Assembly (NCBI GenBank): GCA_017457465.1
Contig: JAFTHJ010000062.1
Location: forward strand, 1 to 30,747
DNA from: Clostridia bacterium
Lineage (GTDB): Bacteria > Bacillota > Clostridia > Oscillospirales > CAG-272
Direction: 5' to 3'
Length of the DNA: 30,747 bases
The stretch's first letter is position 1. The number at the start of each line of letters is the position of its first letter. The position numbers and the translations under genes were made by a program. This document shows positions 1-6,922 of the stretch, piece by piece. Under the pieces are notes generated by a model. The model did no database searches and was not told the origin of the DNA. It saw only the letters and a list, made by a program, of their open reading frames with translations.

Positions 1-918
1 CTTTGCTGTTGCAACAAGATTTTCTACGGTGAGACCGTACATCTGGAGCAGGGGCGGAACCTTGCCCGAATGACCGTATGCGTCCTCAACACCAACGCGG
101 AGAACGGGACCGGGACAAGCTTCGCAAACTGCCTCGGAAACTGCCGAGCCGAGTCCGCCGATAATGTTATGCTCCTCGGCGGTAACGATAGCGCCTGTTG
201 CCTTTGCCGCGTCGATAACGATATCCTTATCAAGGGGCTTTATCGTGTGGATATTTATAACTCTTGCGGAGATTCCTTCCTTTGCGAGTTCGTCCGCCGC
301 CTGCATAGCCATATCGACCATAATACCTGTCGCAATGAAGGTAACGTCCTTGCCGTCCTTCATATTGACACCCTTACCTATCTCAAACTTATAGTCGGGT
401 GTGTCGTTTATTACCGGAACTGCCATACGTCCGAAGCGGAGATAAACGGGGCCGTTCATATTAAGCGCCGCCTCAACTGCCGCCTTTGCCTCAACAGCGT
501 CAGCGGGGTTGATTATAGTCATACCGGGGATAGTTCTCATAAGAGCGATATCCTCAAGGCACTGGTGAGTTGCGCCGTCCTCACCAACGGTGATACCCGC
601 GTGAGTCGCGCCTATCTTTACGTTGAGGTGGGGGTAACCCACAGAGTTGCGTATCTGCTCAAACGCTCTTCCTGCCGCAAACATTGCGAACGAGGAAGCG
701 AAAACAGGCTTACCTGTGGTTGCGATACCTGCCGCAACGCTTATCATATTGCCCTCTGCGATTCCGCAGTCGAAAAATCTTTCGGGGAATTTCTTCTTGA
801 ATACAGCTGTTTTGGTTGCCGCCGCAAGGTCAGCGTCCAGAACAACGAAATCATATTTATCGCCAAGGTCAGCCAAAGCTGCACCGTAGGCTTCTCTTGT
901 AGCTATTTTTTCTGCCAT
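1..918 (-). CDS. Transketolase C-terminal subunit (partial, stop codon beyond left edge)
   Basis: This is the pyrimidine-binding and C-terminal half of a split transketolase, which moves two-carbon ketol units between sugar phosphates in the non-oxidative pentose phosphate pathway and uses thiamine diphosphate. The frame stays open for 306 codons from the ATG at 916-918 to the window edge. Family members are usually about 305-315 residues, so only a few codons should be missing. The start has a strong AAGGAGG site. Visible family motifs are TREAYG near the N-terminus, the cofactor-activating segment DCGIAEGNM, and the C-terminal domain stretch HTIKPLDKD. It lies 12 bp downstream of the N-terminal subunit gene and surely shares its transcript; the two proteins form one enzyme. 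The family call is firm. A 1-deoxyxylulose-5-phosphate synthase is unlikely because that enzyme is a single longer chain. Confidence 0.93.
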   Translation of the reverse strand, partial: MAEKIATREAYGAALADLGDKYDFVVLDADLAAATKTAVFKKKFPERFFDCGIAEGNMISVAAGIATTGKPVFASSFAMFAAGRAFEQIRNSVGYPHLNVKIGATHAGITVGEDGATHQCLEDIALMRTIPGMTIINPADAVEAKAAVEAALNMNGPVYLRFGRMAVPVINDTPDYKFEIGKGVNMKDGKDVTFIATGIMVDMAMQAADELAKEGISARVINIHTIKPLDKDIVIDAAKATGAIVTAEEHNIIGGLGSAVSEAVCEACPGPVLRVGVEDAYGHSGKVPPLLQMYGLTVENLVATAK

Positions 919-930
919 GACTATTCCTCC

Positions 931-1758
931 TTAAAGCGATGCCTTTATCTCGGCAACTGCGGTTGCGTACTGTTCGTCGTTGGGGGCGGAGCCGTGCCAA
1001 CCGACCTGATTTTCCATAAAGGATACGCCCTTGCCCTTAACTGTGTGAGCTATGATAGCGGTGGGTTTGCCCTTGACTGTCTTTGCCTCGGCAAAAGCCT
1101 TTTCTATCTGCTCAAAGTCGTGACCGTCTATAGTTATAACATGGAATCCGAACGCCTCAAACTTTTTGTCATGAGGAGTGGGGTTCATAACCTCGGCAAC
1201 GGGGCCGTCTATCTGAAGCTTGTTGAAGTCGATAACGACACAAAGGTTGTCGAGCTTATAGTGAGCGGCAAACATAGCTGCCTCCCAAATCTGACCTTCC
1301 TCACTCTCACCGTCGCCGACGATAGTATAGGTTCTGTAATCCTTACCGTCAAGCTTTGCGGCGAGTGCCATTCCGCAGGCGGAGGAGAATCCGAGACCGA
1401 GAGAGCCTGTGCTCATATCAACTCCGGGGGTGCCCTTCATATCGGGGTGTCCCTGCAGGAAGGAATCTACCTGACGGAGCTTTGAAAGCTCTGCCTTATC
1501 AAAGAAGCCTTTCTCCGCGAGAGCCGCGTAGAGAGCGGGAGCAGTGTGGCCCTTCGAGAGGACCAATCTGTCTCTGTCTGCCATTTTGGGATTTTTGGGG
1601 TCGACATTCATTTCCTCAAAATACAGATATGTAATGATATCTGCAACAGAGAGAGAGCCGCCGGGGTGTCCCGAGCTTGCGCTGTGAACCTCCTCAAGAA
1701 TATCGAGGCGGATCTGGGCAGCTGTTTTTTTCAAGCTATTGAGTTTTGCCTGTTCCAT
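931..1758 (-). CDS. Transketolase N-terminal subunit
   Basis: This 275-residue protein is the thiamine-diphosphate-binding half of a split transketolase. The N-terminal HPGGSLSVADI segment, the diphosphate/magnesium motif GDGESEEGQIWEA and the downstream DFNKLQIDG are all present in the usual order. Its length matches stand-alone N-terminal subunits (about 270-285 residues), so nothing is truncated. The C-terminal subunit gene follows after 12 bp, giving a two-gene operon driven by the promoter at 1811-1839. The ribosome binding site is AAAGG, eight to nine bases before the ATG. Split transketolases are common in Clostridia, where they supply pentose phosphates and erythrose-4-phosphate. Confidence is high. 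Confidence 0.95.
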   Translation of the reverse strand: MEQAKLNSLKKTAAQIRLDILEEVHSASSGHPGGSLSVADIITYLYFEEMNVDPKNPKMADRDRLVLSKGHTAPALYAALAEKGFFDKAELSKLRQVDSFLQGHPDMKGTPGVDMSTGSLGLGFSSACGMALAAKLDGKDYRTYTIVGDGESEEGQIWEAAMFAAHYKLDNLCVVIDFNKLQIDGPVAEVMNPTPHDKKFEAFGFHVITIDGHDFEQIEKAFAEAKTVKGKPTAIIAHTVKGKGVSFMENQVGWHGSAPNDEQYATAVAEIKASL

Positions 1759-1810
1759 TTTTGTTACCTTTCCATATTCATTTTATTTATTAAATTCAAC
1801 TACATCATAA

Positions 1811-1839
1811 ATTATAATACATTTCACGGATAAAGTCAA
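1811..1839 (-). promoter_or_regulatory. Sigma-A promoter of the transketolase operon
   Basis: Reading the minus strand, a TTGACT -35 box (1834-1839) and a TATAAT -10 box (1811-1816) are separated by exactly 17 bp. The predicted transcription start is near 1804, about 45 bp before the transketolase start codon. It sits between the cysS stop codon and the transketolase gene, so that operon need not depend on cysE-cysS transcription. Confidence 0.8.
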
Positions 1840-1859
1840 TATAATCGCAAAATATCAGG

Positions 1860-3290
1860 TTAATTTATTTTGTATTTTGTACCCTCGGGAGTGTCGATAA
1901 GCGTGACTCCCTTATCAGCGAGTTCTTTGCGGATAGCGTCCGCGGTTGCGTAGTCTTTTGCCGCCTTTGCTTCCTTACGCTTCTTTATCATTTCCTCAAT
2001 CTCGGCTATGAAGGGGTCATCGTTTACGGGAGCGGCTTCCTCTGTTTTTACCTGCTTTTCAGCCGCCTTGATAAGGTCAAGACCGAGAACTGTATCGTAT
2101 TCTGCTATGAGCGAGAGCTTGGTTGCGGGATTTGTGTTTGCCTTGAGAAGGTCGTAGAGCGCGGTTACGGCGAGAGACGTGTTGAGGTCGTTGTCAAGTG
2201 CCTCTCTGAATCCCGCCCTCAATTCCTGTGCCGCAGCCTCGTCAACGGGTGTTGTGTCATTCTGCGCTATGAGTGCTGCGATTCTCGCGGTTAGCTTGTT
2301 GTAAGCCGTTACCGTGTTATCGAGGTTTTCATAAGAGAATACCAGCGACTTACGGTAGTGAGACTGGAGACAGAACATACGGTAAACGAGAGGATTGTAT
2401 CCCTTTTGCTCAAGCAGGGAAACGGTCAGAAACTCTCCGCTCGACTTACTCATCTTGCCCGAGTTTGTGTTGAGGTGGTGAACGTGGAACCAATAATTGC
2501 ACCATTTATGTCCGACATACGCCTCACTCTGGGCGATTTCGTTGGTGTGGTGGGGGAATGCGTTATCTATTCCGCCGCAATGGATATCGAGATACTCTCC
2601 GAGATTTTTCATACTTATGCAGGAGCATTCGATATGCCAACCGGGGTAACCGACACCCCAAGGGCTGTCCCATTTAAGCTCCTGGTCATCAAACTTCGAT
2701 TTTGTGAACCAAAGAACGAAATCCGCCTTGTTTCTCTTGTTGGTGTCCTCCTCAACTCCCTCGCGGACGCCTACCGCAAGGTCATCCTCCTTGAAGTCGT
2801 TGAATACGTAATACTGCTTGAGCTTTGAGGTGTCAAAGTATATATTTCCGCCCGCCTCGTAAGCATATCCCTTTTCTATAAGCGAGGTAATGACCTCGAT
2901 AAAGCTGTCGATACACTCGGTCGCGGGAGCTACCACATCGGGGGTTTTGATATTGAGCTTCTTGCAGTCGGCAAAGAAAGCGTCGGTATAGAACTTCGCT
3001 ATCTCCATAACCGTCTTCTTTTCGCGCTTTGCGCCCTTGAGCATCTTGTCCTCGCCCTCGTCGGCGTCACTTGTGAGGTGTCCGACATCGGTGATGTTCA
3101 TTACTCGCTTTACATCGTATCCCAAATAGCGGAGATGCTTCTCAAGGACGTCCTCCATAATATAGCTGCGGAGATTACCGATGTGAGCGTAGTGATAAAC
3201 CGTGGGACCGCAGGTATACATATTTACCTTGCCCTCCACGTTGGGAATGAATTCTTCTTTTTTTCTTGAAAGGGAATTATATATCAGCAT
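1860..3290 (-). CDS. cysS: Cysteinyl-tRNA synthetase
   Basis: This 476-residue class I aminoacyl-tRNA synthetase charges tRNA-Cys with cysteine in the cytoplasm. The signature HIGN is at residues 36-39 and KMSKS at 279-283. The zinc ligands that select cysteine are visible as Cys27 (TCGPT), Cys222 (WHIECS), His247 and Glu251 (PHHTNEIAQSE). The length is normal for the family. The start overlaps the last 14 bp of cysE, so the two are translationally coupled and share the T-box leader upstream of cysE. This links cysteine supply (CysE) with cysteine use (CysS) under control of uncharged tRNA-Cys. Confidence is very high. Confidence 0.98.
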   Translation of the reverse strand: MLIYNSLSRKKEEFIPNVEGKVNMYTCGPTVYHYAHIGNLRSYIMEDVLEKHLRYLGYDVKRVMNITDVGHLTSDADEGEDKMLKGAKREKKTVMEIAKFYTDAFFADCKKLNIKTPDVVAPATECIDSFIEVITSLIEKGYAYEAGGNIYFDTSKLKQYYVFNDFKEDDLAVGVREGVEEDTNKRNKADFVLWFTKSKFDDQELKWDSPWGVGYPGWHIECSCISMKNLGEYLDIHCGGIDNAFPHHTNEIAQSEAYVGHKWCNYWFHVHHLNTNSGKMSKSSGEFLTVSLLEQKGYNPLVYRMFCLQSHYRKSLVFSYENLDNTVTAYNKLTARIAALIAQNDTTPVDEAAAQELRAGFREALDNDLNTSLAVTALYDLLKANTNPATKLSLIAEYDTVLGLDLIKAAEKQVKTEEAAPVNDDPFIAEIEEMIKKRKEAKAAKDYATADAIRKELADKGVTLIDTPEGTKYKIN

Positions 3291-4014
3291 TTTCTGTTTC
3301 CTCTTTTTCTTTATCTGAATTAAGCTTTTTTATTTGTTCCTCAAGCTCACCGAGCTTGTTTTCAAGCAGCTTTATCTGCTGCGCGACGGGGTCGGGAATG
3401 TGTATCTGGTCGAGGTCGTCAACTCTTTGTCCCTCGCGCTTGACTATCTTCGCGGGCATACCCACCGCCGTGCAGTTCTCGGGTATCTCGGCGAGAACCA
3501 CCGCGTTTGCGGCGACCTTGGTGTTATCGCCTATCGTGAAGGGACCGAGCACCTTGGCTCCCGCGCCGACCATAACTCCGTTGCCGAGGGTGGGGTGACG
3601 CTTACCGATGTCCTTACCCGTACCGCCAAGCGTTACGCCCTGATATATCGTGCAGTTGTCGCCTATCTCGGTGGTCTCTCCGATGACGACTCCCATACCG
3701 TGGTCGATAACCAGTCCCTTGCCTATCTTCGCGCCGGGGTGAATTTCGATTCCCGTGCAGTGTCTTGCGAGCTGACTTATGGCTCTCGCCTCAAAATAGC
3801 GCTCGTTTTCATAGAGCTTGTGTGATATACGGTAGGCAAGTAGCGCGTGAAAGCCCGAATATAGAAGCACTACCTCGGCGTTGCTTCTCGCCGCGGGGTC
3901 ACGCTCACGTATAGCCTTGACGTCGTATTTTATCTCCTCCATAGTTTTCTGGAGTGAGCTTTTGGCACACTTGATTTTTTTCTTTATCTTGTCGGAATTT
4001 ATCGCCTTATTCAT
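3277..4014 (-). CDS. cysE: Serine O-acetyltransferase
   Basis: This 245-residue enzyme acetylates L-serine with acetyl-CoA to give O-acetylserine, the first step of cysteine synthesis. An alpha-helical N-terminal domain is followed by a left-handed beta-helix of hexapeptide repeats from about residue 88 to 190. The catalytic histidine segment IDHGMGVVIGET is at residues 103-114 and the CoA-binding stretch follows around KRHPTLGNG. The chosen ATG has GGGAGGT five bases upstream. After the beta-helix there is a charged, probably coiled C-terminal tail in place of the usual short feedback-inhibition tail, which may change inhibition by cysteine (inference). The gene is first in the cysE-cysS operon behind a T-box leader. 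Confidence 0.96.
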   Translation of the reverse strand: MNKAINSDKIKKKIKCAKSSLQKTMEEIKYDVKAIRERDPAARSNAEVVLLYSGFHALLAYRISHKLYENERYFEARAISQLARHCTGIEIHPGAKIGKGLVIDHGMGVVIGETTEIGDNCTIYQGVTLGGTGKDIGKRHPTLGNGVMVGAGAKVLGPFTIGDNTKVAANAVVLAEIPENCTAVGMPAKIVKREGQRVDDLDQIHIPDPVAQQIKLLENKLGELEEQIKKLNSDKEKEETENADI

Positions 4015-4035
4015 AGTTACCTCCCGAATGATTTC

Positions 4036-4071
4036 ATAAAAATAAGCCTCTGCGCCATATGGCGCAGAGGC
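4036..4071 (-). terminator. Regulated intrinsic terminator of the T-box leader
   Basis: A perfect 11-bp stem (arms 4061-4071 and 4046-4056) with an ATAT loop is followed on the minus strand by the U-rich tail TTATTTTTAT. The arm next to the T-box core is also the pairing partner for the antiterminator, so this hairpin forms only when no uncharged tRNA is bound. Confidence 0.92.
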
Positions 4072-4266
4072 GTTTTATCGCGGTTCCACTCTGCTTCGAG
4101 GAAAGCTCCTCGGTCTTTTTTGTCCTTAACGCGGACAAACGCTGCCATTACGCAGGACCTCCCGAGCGCATATACCGTCTTCCAATCATATCGCTTTCAG
4201 CCTTCGGCGATACTCTCTGTGGGTTGGTGTTCAACGGCTTTTTCCCGTTCACAGGTCAAACAAATA
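4036..4266 (-). ncRNA. T-box riboswitch leader of cysE-cysS, tRNA-Cys specific
   Basis: The minus-strand leader carries the conserved T-box core TGGAACCGCG (4079-4088). The TGGA bulge would pair with a tRNA ending in UCCA, as expected for tRNA-Cys. Just upstream GCAGAG (4089-4094) can pair with CTCTGC inside the terminator's left arm, giving the antiterminator that competes with the terminator at 4046-4071. Further upstream is a Stem I-like hairpin: GTATCGC pairs with GCGATAT around a GGCTGAAAG apical segment. A TGC cysteine codon at 4168-4170 sits just before CTCGGGAG, where T-boxes place the specifier. The specifier was chosen by eye. Uncharged tRNA-Cys should promote readthrough into cysE-cysS. 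Confidence 0.92.
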
Positions 4267-4273
4267 CATCAGT

Positions 4274-4302
4274 ATTATATACTATAAATTCTTTTTTGTA
4301 AA
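4274..4302 (-). promoter_or_regulatory. Sigma-A promoter of the T-box/cysE-cysS transcript
   Basis: On the minus strand a TTTACA -35 box (4297-4302) and a TATAAT -10 box (4274-4279) are separated by 17 bp. Transcription should begin near 4267, directly before the T-box Stem I region. The -35 box starts 15 bp beyond the end of the upstream small gene. Confidence 0.85.
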
Positions 4303-4316
4303 CAGTTTTTTGAAAA

Positions 4317-4535
4317 TTATTTTTCTTTTGATTCCTCGGCATACTCCGAGATATCTATTTCGCGAAGCTTCGCATCCGAAATCTTACCCTTGGTTCTCTC
4401 GAAATAGGCAATATTGTTACGGAGCATAAAATTGAACTGATTTGAGGGGGAGCGGTTTTCCGCCTGACTGATATATATCAGCTTCCTCATCATATCCTCC
4501 GAGAGCCGTATATTTATACTGTATCCGTTTTTCAC
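4317..4535 (-). CDS. Small ribbon-helix-helix-like (Arc/CopG-type) protein
   Basis: A 72-residue protein with a GTG start preceded by a GGAGA ribosome binding site. The opening segment NGYSINIRLSEDMMRKL has the alternating pattern of a short beta strand followed by a helix. With the second helix beginning at SPSNQFNFML, it fits a ribbon-helix-helix DNA-binding fold of the Arc type. The C-terminal third is charged. It follows the leucine-rich-repeat lipoprotein gene by 17 bp and is probably on the same transcript. No toxin-like gene is adjacent, so an antitoxin role is not supported. The fold is a pattern-based inference; DNA target and role are unknown. Confidence 0.7.
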   Translation of the reverse strand: MKNGYSINIRLSEDMMRKLIYISQAENRSPSNQFNFMLRNNIAYFERTKGKISDAKLREIDISEYAEESKEK

Positions 4536-4552
4536 GTTATTATCTCCGAGTT

Positions 4553-5641
4553 TTATTTTTTCTTATTGTTGTTTTTGCTGTCGTTCTTTCTTACTGTCTG
4601 TCCCTTTGCGGCGTTTTTCTTATCCGCGCGCATAAGCAGGAATGCACCGACCGCAATGCCTACGAGTACGACACCGAGAACAACTATGGCGATGATAGTC
4701 GTGGGAGTTATCTCCTTGTCCTCTTTATCCTCTTCAACAGGCTCGGTCTCGACGACCTCGTCCTTGGTGTATGTCACGGTTACGCTTTCATCTGTTCCGT
4801 ATACATATCCGCTGACTGTGAGTTTATCGGCGGTATATCCGTCGATAGCGGGGGAGACTATGCTATAAGAATCGCCGTATGCGATATTTTCCTGAACAGT
4901 CGTCTCTGCCATTTCGTTTCCGTCTGTATCGACATATTTGACCGTAACACTCGCGGCGGCTGTCTTCGACTCGGTAGAGGAAGCCTCATCAAAGCCTATC
5001 TCGCAGCCCTTGAACGCCGTGTCGGCAACCATATCCTCGGTGATAGCTGCGTTGAGCAGAAGCTTATCGAGAGAGCGGCAGTTGAAGAATGTACCCTCTG
5101 GGATATCGATAGACGCGAGAACTGCCGCATCTGTTATTGAGGAACAGAACGCGAATGCGTTAGTTCCGAGCGAGGTAACCTCCGCGGGAATGAACGCCGC
5201 GGTGAGTGCCGAGCATCCCTCGAACGCGCCGTCTCCTACCTTTCCGAGCGTATCGGGGAGCGAGAGGGTTTTCATTGCCGAGCAATACGCGAAGGAGTAA
5301 TCTCCGATGGCGATTACCGAATCGGGGATAGAGACCGCCTCAAGAGCGGTGAAGCCGTAAAATGCTTTATCACCTATCTTCTCGACTCCGAGCGCTATAT
5401 TTATTGTTTTAACGTAAGCCTTTGCTCCGTACCAAGGCGTGTCGGTCGAGTTTTCATAGTCTGTCATCTGACCGTTACCCGAAATATTGAGGGCCTGTGT
5501 TTCGGAGTCGTACGACCAGGTAAGTCCCGAGCCGCAATCTCCCGAATCACTTGCGGGAGCCGACGAGCCGCAGGCCGCTGCCGTGAGAGCCAGAACAACA
5601 CAGAGCGCTATGAGCGCTGATATTTTGAAGAGCTTTTTCAT
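4553..5641 (-). CDS. BspA-type leucine-rich-repeat lipoprotein with MucBP-like domain and C-terminal membrane anchor
   Basis: A 362-residue secreted surface protein. The start at 5641 is chosen over an upstream in-frame ATG because AAAGGAA lies ten bases before it and it opens directly into a signal peptide (KKLFK, then a hydrophobic core). A lipobox-like LTAAAC ends at Cys24. Residues 78-212 hold repeats of the LRR_5 type (for example VEKIGDKAFYGFTALEAVSI). Residues 231-293 resemble a MucBP domain (VTVKYVDTDGNE...GYTADKL). An acidic linker, one transmembrane helix (about 314-337) and a lysine-rich tail follow. Such proteins often mediate surface attachment or protein binding; the ligand here is unknown. 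It has its own strong promoter at 5733-5761. Confidence 0.85.
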   Translation of the reverse strand: MKKLFKISALIALCVVLALTAAACGSSAPASDSGDCGSGLTWSYDSETQALNISGNGQMTDYENSTDTPWYGAKAYVKTINIALGVEKIGDKAFYGFTALEAVSIPDSVIAIGDYSFAYCSAMKTLSLPDTLGKVGDGAFEGCSALTAAFIPAEVTSLGTNAFAFCSSITDAAVLASIDIPEGTFFNCRSLDKLLLNAAITEDMVADTAFKGCEIGFDEASSTESKTAAASVTVKYVDTDGNEMAETTVQENIAYGDSYSIVSPAIDGYTADKLTVSGYVYGTDESVTVTYTKDEVVETEPVEEDKEDKEITPTTIIAIVVLGVVLVGIAVGAFLLMRADKKNAAKGQTVRKNDSKNNNKKK

Positions 5642-5732
5642 TTTGAGAGTTCCTTTCAATACGCTTGTTTTATATATTCGCAATCTGTAAGTCATAAATA
5701 TCGGGTCGCAACCGATTGCAACAACTTATAAT

Positions 5733-5761
5733 ATTATACAATATTTGTCATTGTCTGTCAA
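5733..5761 (-). promoter_or_regulatory. Perfect-consensus sigma-A promoter of the LRR lipoprotein gene
   Basis: The minus strand carries TTGACA (5756-5761) and TATAAT (5733-5738), both exact consensus, with 17-bp spacing. The -35 box lies inside the last codons of the upstream CDF transporter gene, which stops at 5748. Transcription from about 5726 leaves an untranslated leader of roughly 85 nt containing a short inverted repeat (ATCGG...CCGAT, around 5699-5716). Confidence 0.88.
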
Positions 5762-6908
5762 CAGTGATTACCGCAAAAAAGCAGGGATTTATTTTATTGA
5801 GCGCGCCGGATACCCGCTTTTTTATCTCGTCGTCACTCATTTTAAGCTCAAAGGGAGCGCTGATATCGAATATAAGATTGGAATGTGTATTTCCCTCGAC
5901 GAAGCGGAAATCATGTATTGTGAGTCTATCGTCTATCTGCTTTACCAGCTCGGATACCGTACTTTTGAGGGCATCTACCCGCTCGTCGTCGAGCACTATC
6001 GGGTCCATGTGAATAGTTGCGCGTACGCCAAGCTCGGTATAGAGGCGCTTTTCGATGTTATCTATAACATCGTGCGTGACGAAAACATTCTCCGTGCCGT
6101 CAACCTCTGCGTGAAGCGAGGCTATGGTGTTTCCCGCACCGTAATTGTGTACTATCATATCATGTATACCGAGTATCTCGGGGTATTCAAGGGTTATGCG
6201 GCTTATTTCGCTCACCGTTTCGTCGTCGGGAGCGCTTCCGAGTATCGAATTTTTCGTTTCTGCAAGTATCTTTATACCCGCCACGAATATGAATACCGAG
6301 ACTATCATACCCATATATCCGTCGGTCACAAAGCCCGTGAGGTGGGATATTATCATAGACACAAGCACGGCGGTGGTGGCGAGCGCGTCGGATAGGCTGT
6401 CTATCGCGGTCGCCTTGATTACAGAGGAATTTATCATTTTTCCTATCTTTCTGTTGAAGATAGCTATCCAAAGCTTGACGGCGACCGACAGAACGAGAAT
6501 GAGCGCGGGAAGTATTCCGAGCTTTGTCGGCTCGGGATCAAACACCTTTTCAAGTGAGCTTCTGAAAAGCTCAAAGCCTATGGTGAGAATGATAAAAGAG
6601 ACTATCATTGAGGCTACATATTCTATTCTCGCGTGACCGAATGGGTGGTCACGGTCGGCGGGCTTTGCCGATATCTTGAAGCTGATAAGCGAGACGACTT
6701 GAGAACCCGCATCGGATAGATTGTTGACCGCGTCGGCAGTTACCGATATCGACGAGGTAAGTACACCAACAAACATTTTGACGGCGGCGAGCAGGATATT
6801 GAGTATTATTCCCACGACGCTCGCCAGTGTTCCGTACGCCCATCGTACGGTGGATTTTTTAGTATTTTCGCTTTCCTTTATAAAAAGCTTACATAAAAGA
6901 GATGTCAT
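5748..6908 (-). CDS. Cation diffusion facilitator transporter, probably a manganese exporter
   Basis: A 386-residue inner-membrane antiporter of the CDF family, with membrane helices in the N-terminal half and a cytoplasmic ferredoxin-like domain in the C-terminal half. Family landmarks are NNLSDAGSQ in helix 2 and the loop RDHPFGHARIEY. The transport-site positions read Asn62 and Asp66 in helix 2 and Asp170 and Asp174 (AIDSLSDAL) in helix 5. Zinc exporters typically carry D-D-H-D there, while manganese-type members carry N-D-D-D, so Mn(II) export is the better guess. The gene starts 14 bp after the MBOAT gene and ends the long minus-strand run. The extended C-terminus (about 100 residues beyond the core) is typical of clostridial members. 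Confidence 0.9.
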   Translation of the reverse strand: MTSLLCKLFIKESENTKKSTVRWAYGTLASVVGIILNILLAAVKMFVGVLTSSISVTADAVNNLSDAGSQVVSLISFKISAKPADRDHPFGHARIEYVASMIVSFIILTIGFELFRSSLEKVFDPEPTKLGILPALILVLSVAVKLWIAIFNRKIGKMINSSVIKATAIDSLSDALATTAVLVSMIISHLTGFVTDGYMGMIVSVFIFVAGIKILAETKNSILGSAPDDETVSEISRITLEYPEILGIHDMIVHNYGAGNTIASLHAEVDGTENVFVTHDVIDNIEKRLYTELGVRATIHMDPIVLDDERVDALKSTVSELVKQIDDRLTIHDFRFVEGNTHSNLIFDISAPFELKMSDDEIKKRVSGALNKINPCFFAVITVDRQ

Positions 6909-6922
6909 AATAACTCCACAAA

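Noticed and set aside
70..1485. 471-codon plus-strand frame opposite the transketolase genes
   Set aside because: It spans two clearly coding minus-strand genes including their intergenic gap, has a cysteine-rich atypical translation and no ribosome binding site; the minus-strand genes have full family motifs.
4059..4301. 80-codon plus-strand frame
   Set aside because: It lies exactly over the minus-strand T-box leader and its promoter, whose conserved core explains the sequence.
4317..4535. Antitoxin of a toxin-antitoxin module
   Set aside because: No toxin-sized gene with a known toxin motif lies next to it; the neighbours are the LRR lipoprotein and the T-box leader.
5745..6395. 216-codon plus-strand frame
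   Set aside because: Antisense of the CDF transporter gene, which has clear family motifs and topology.
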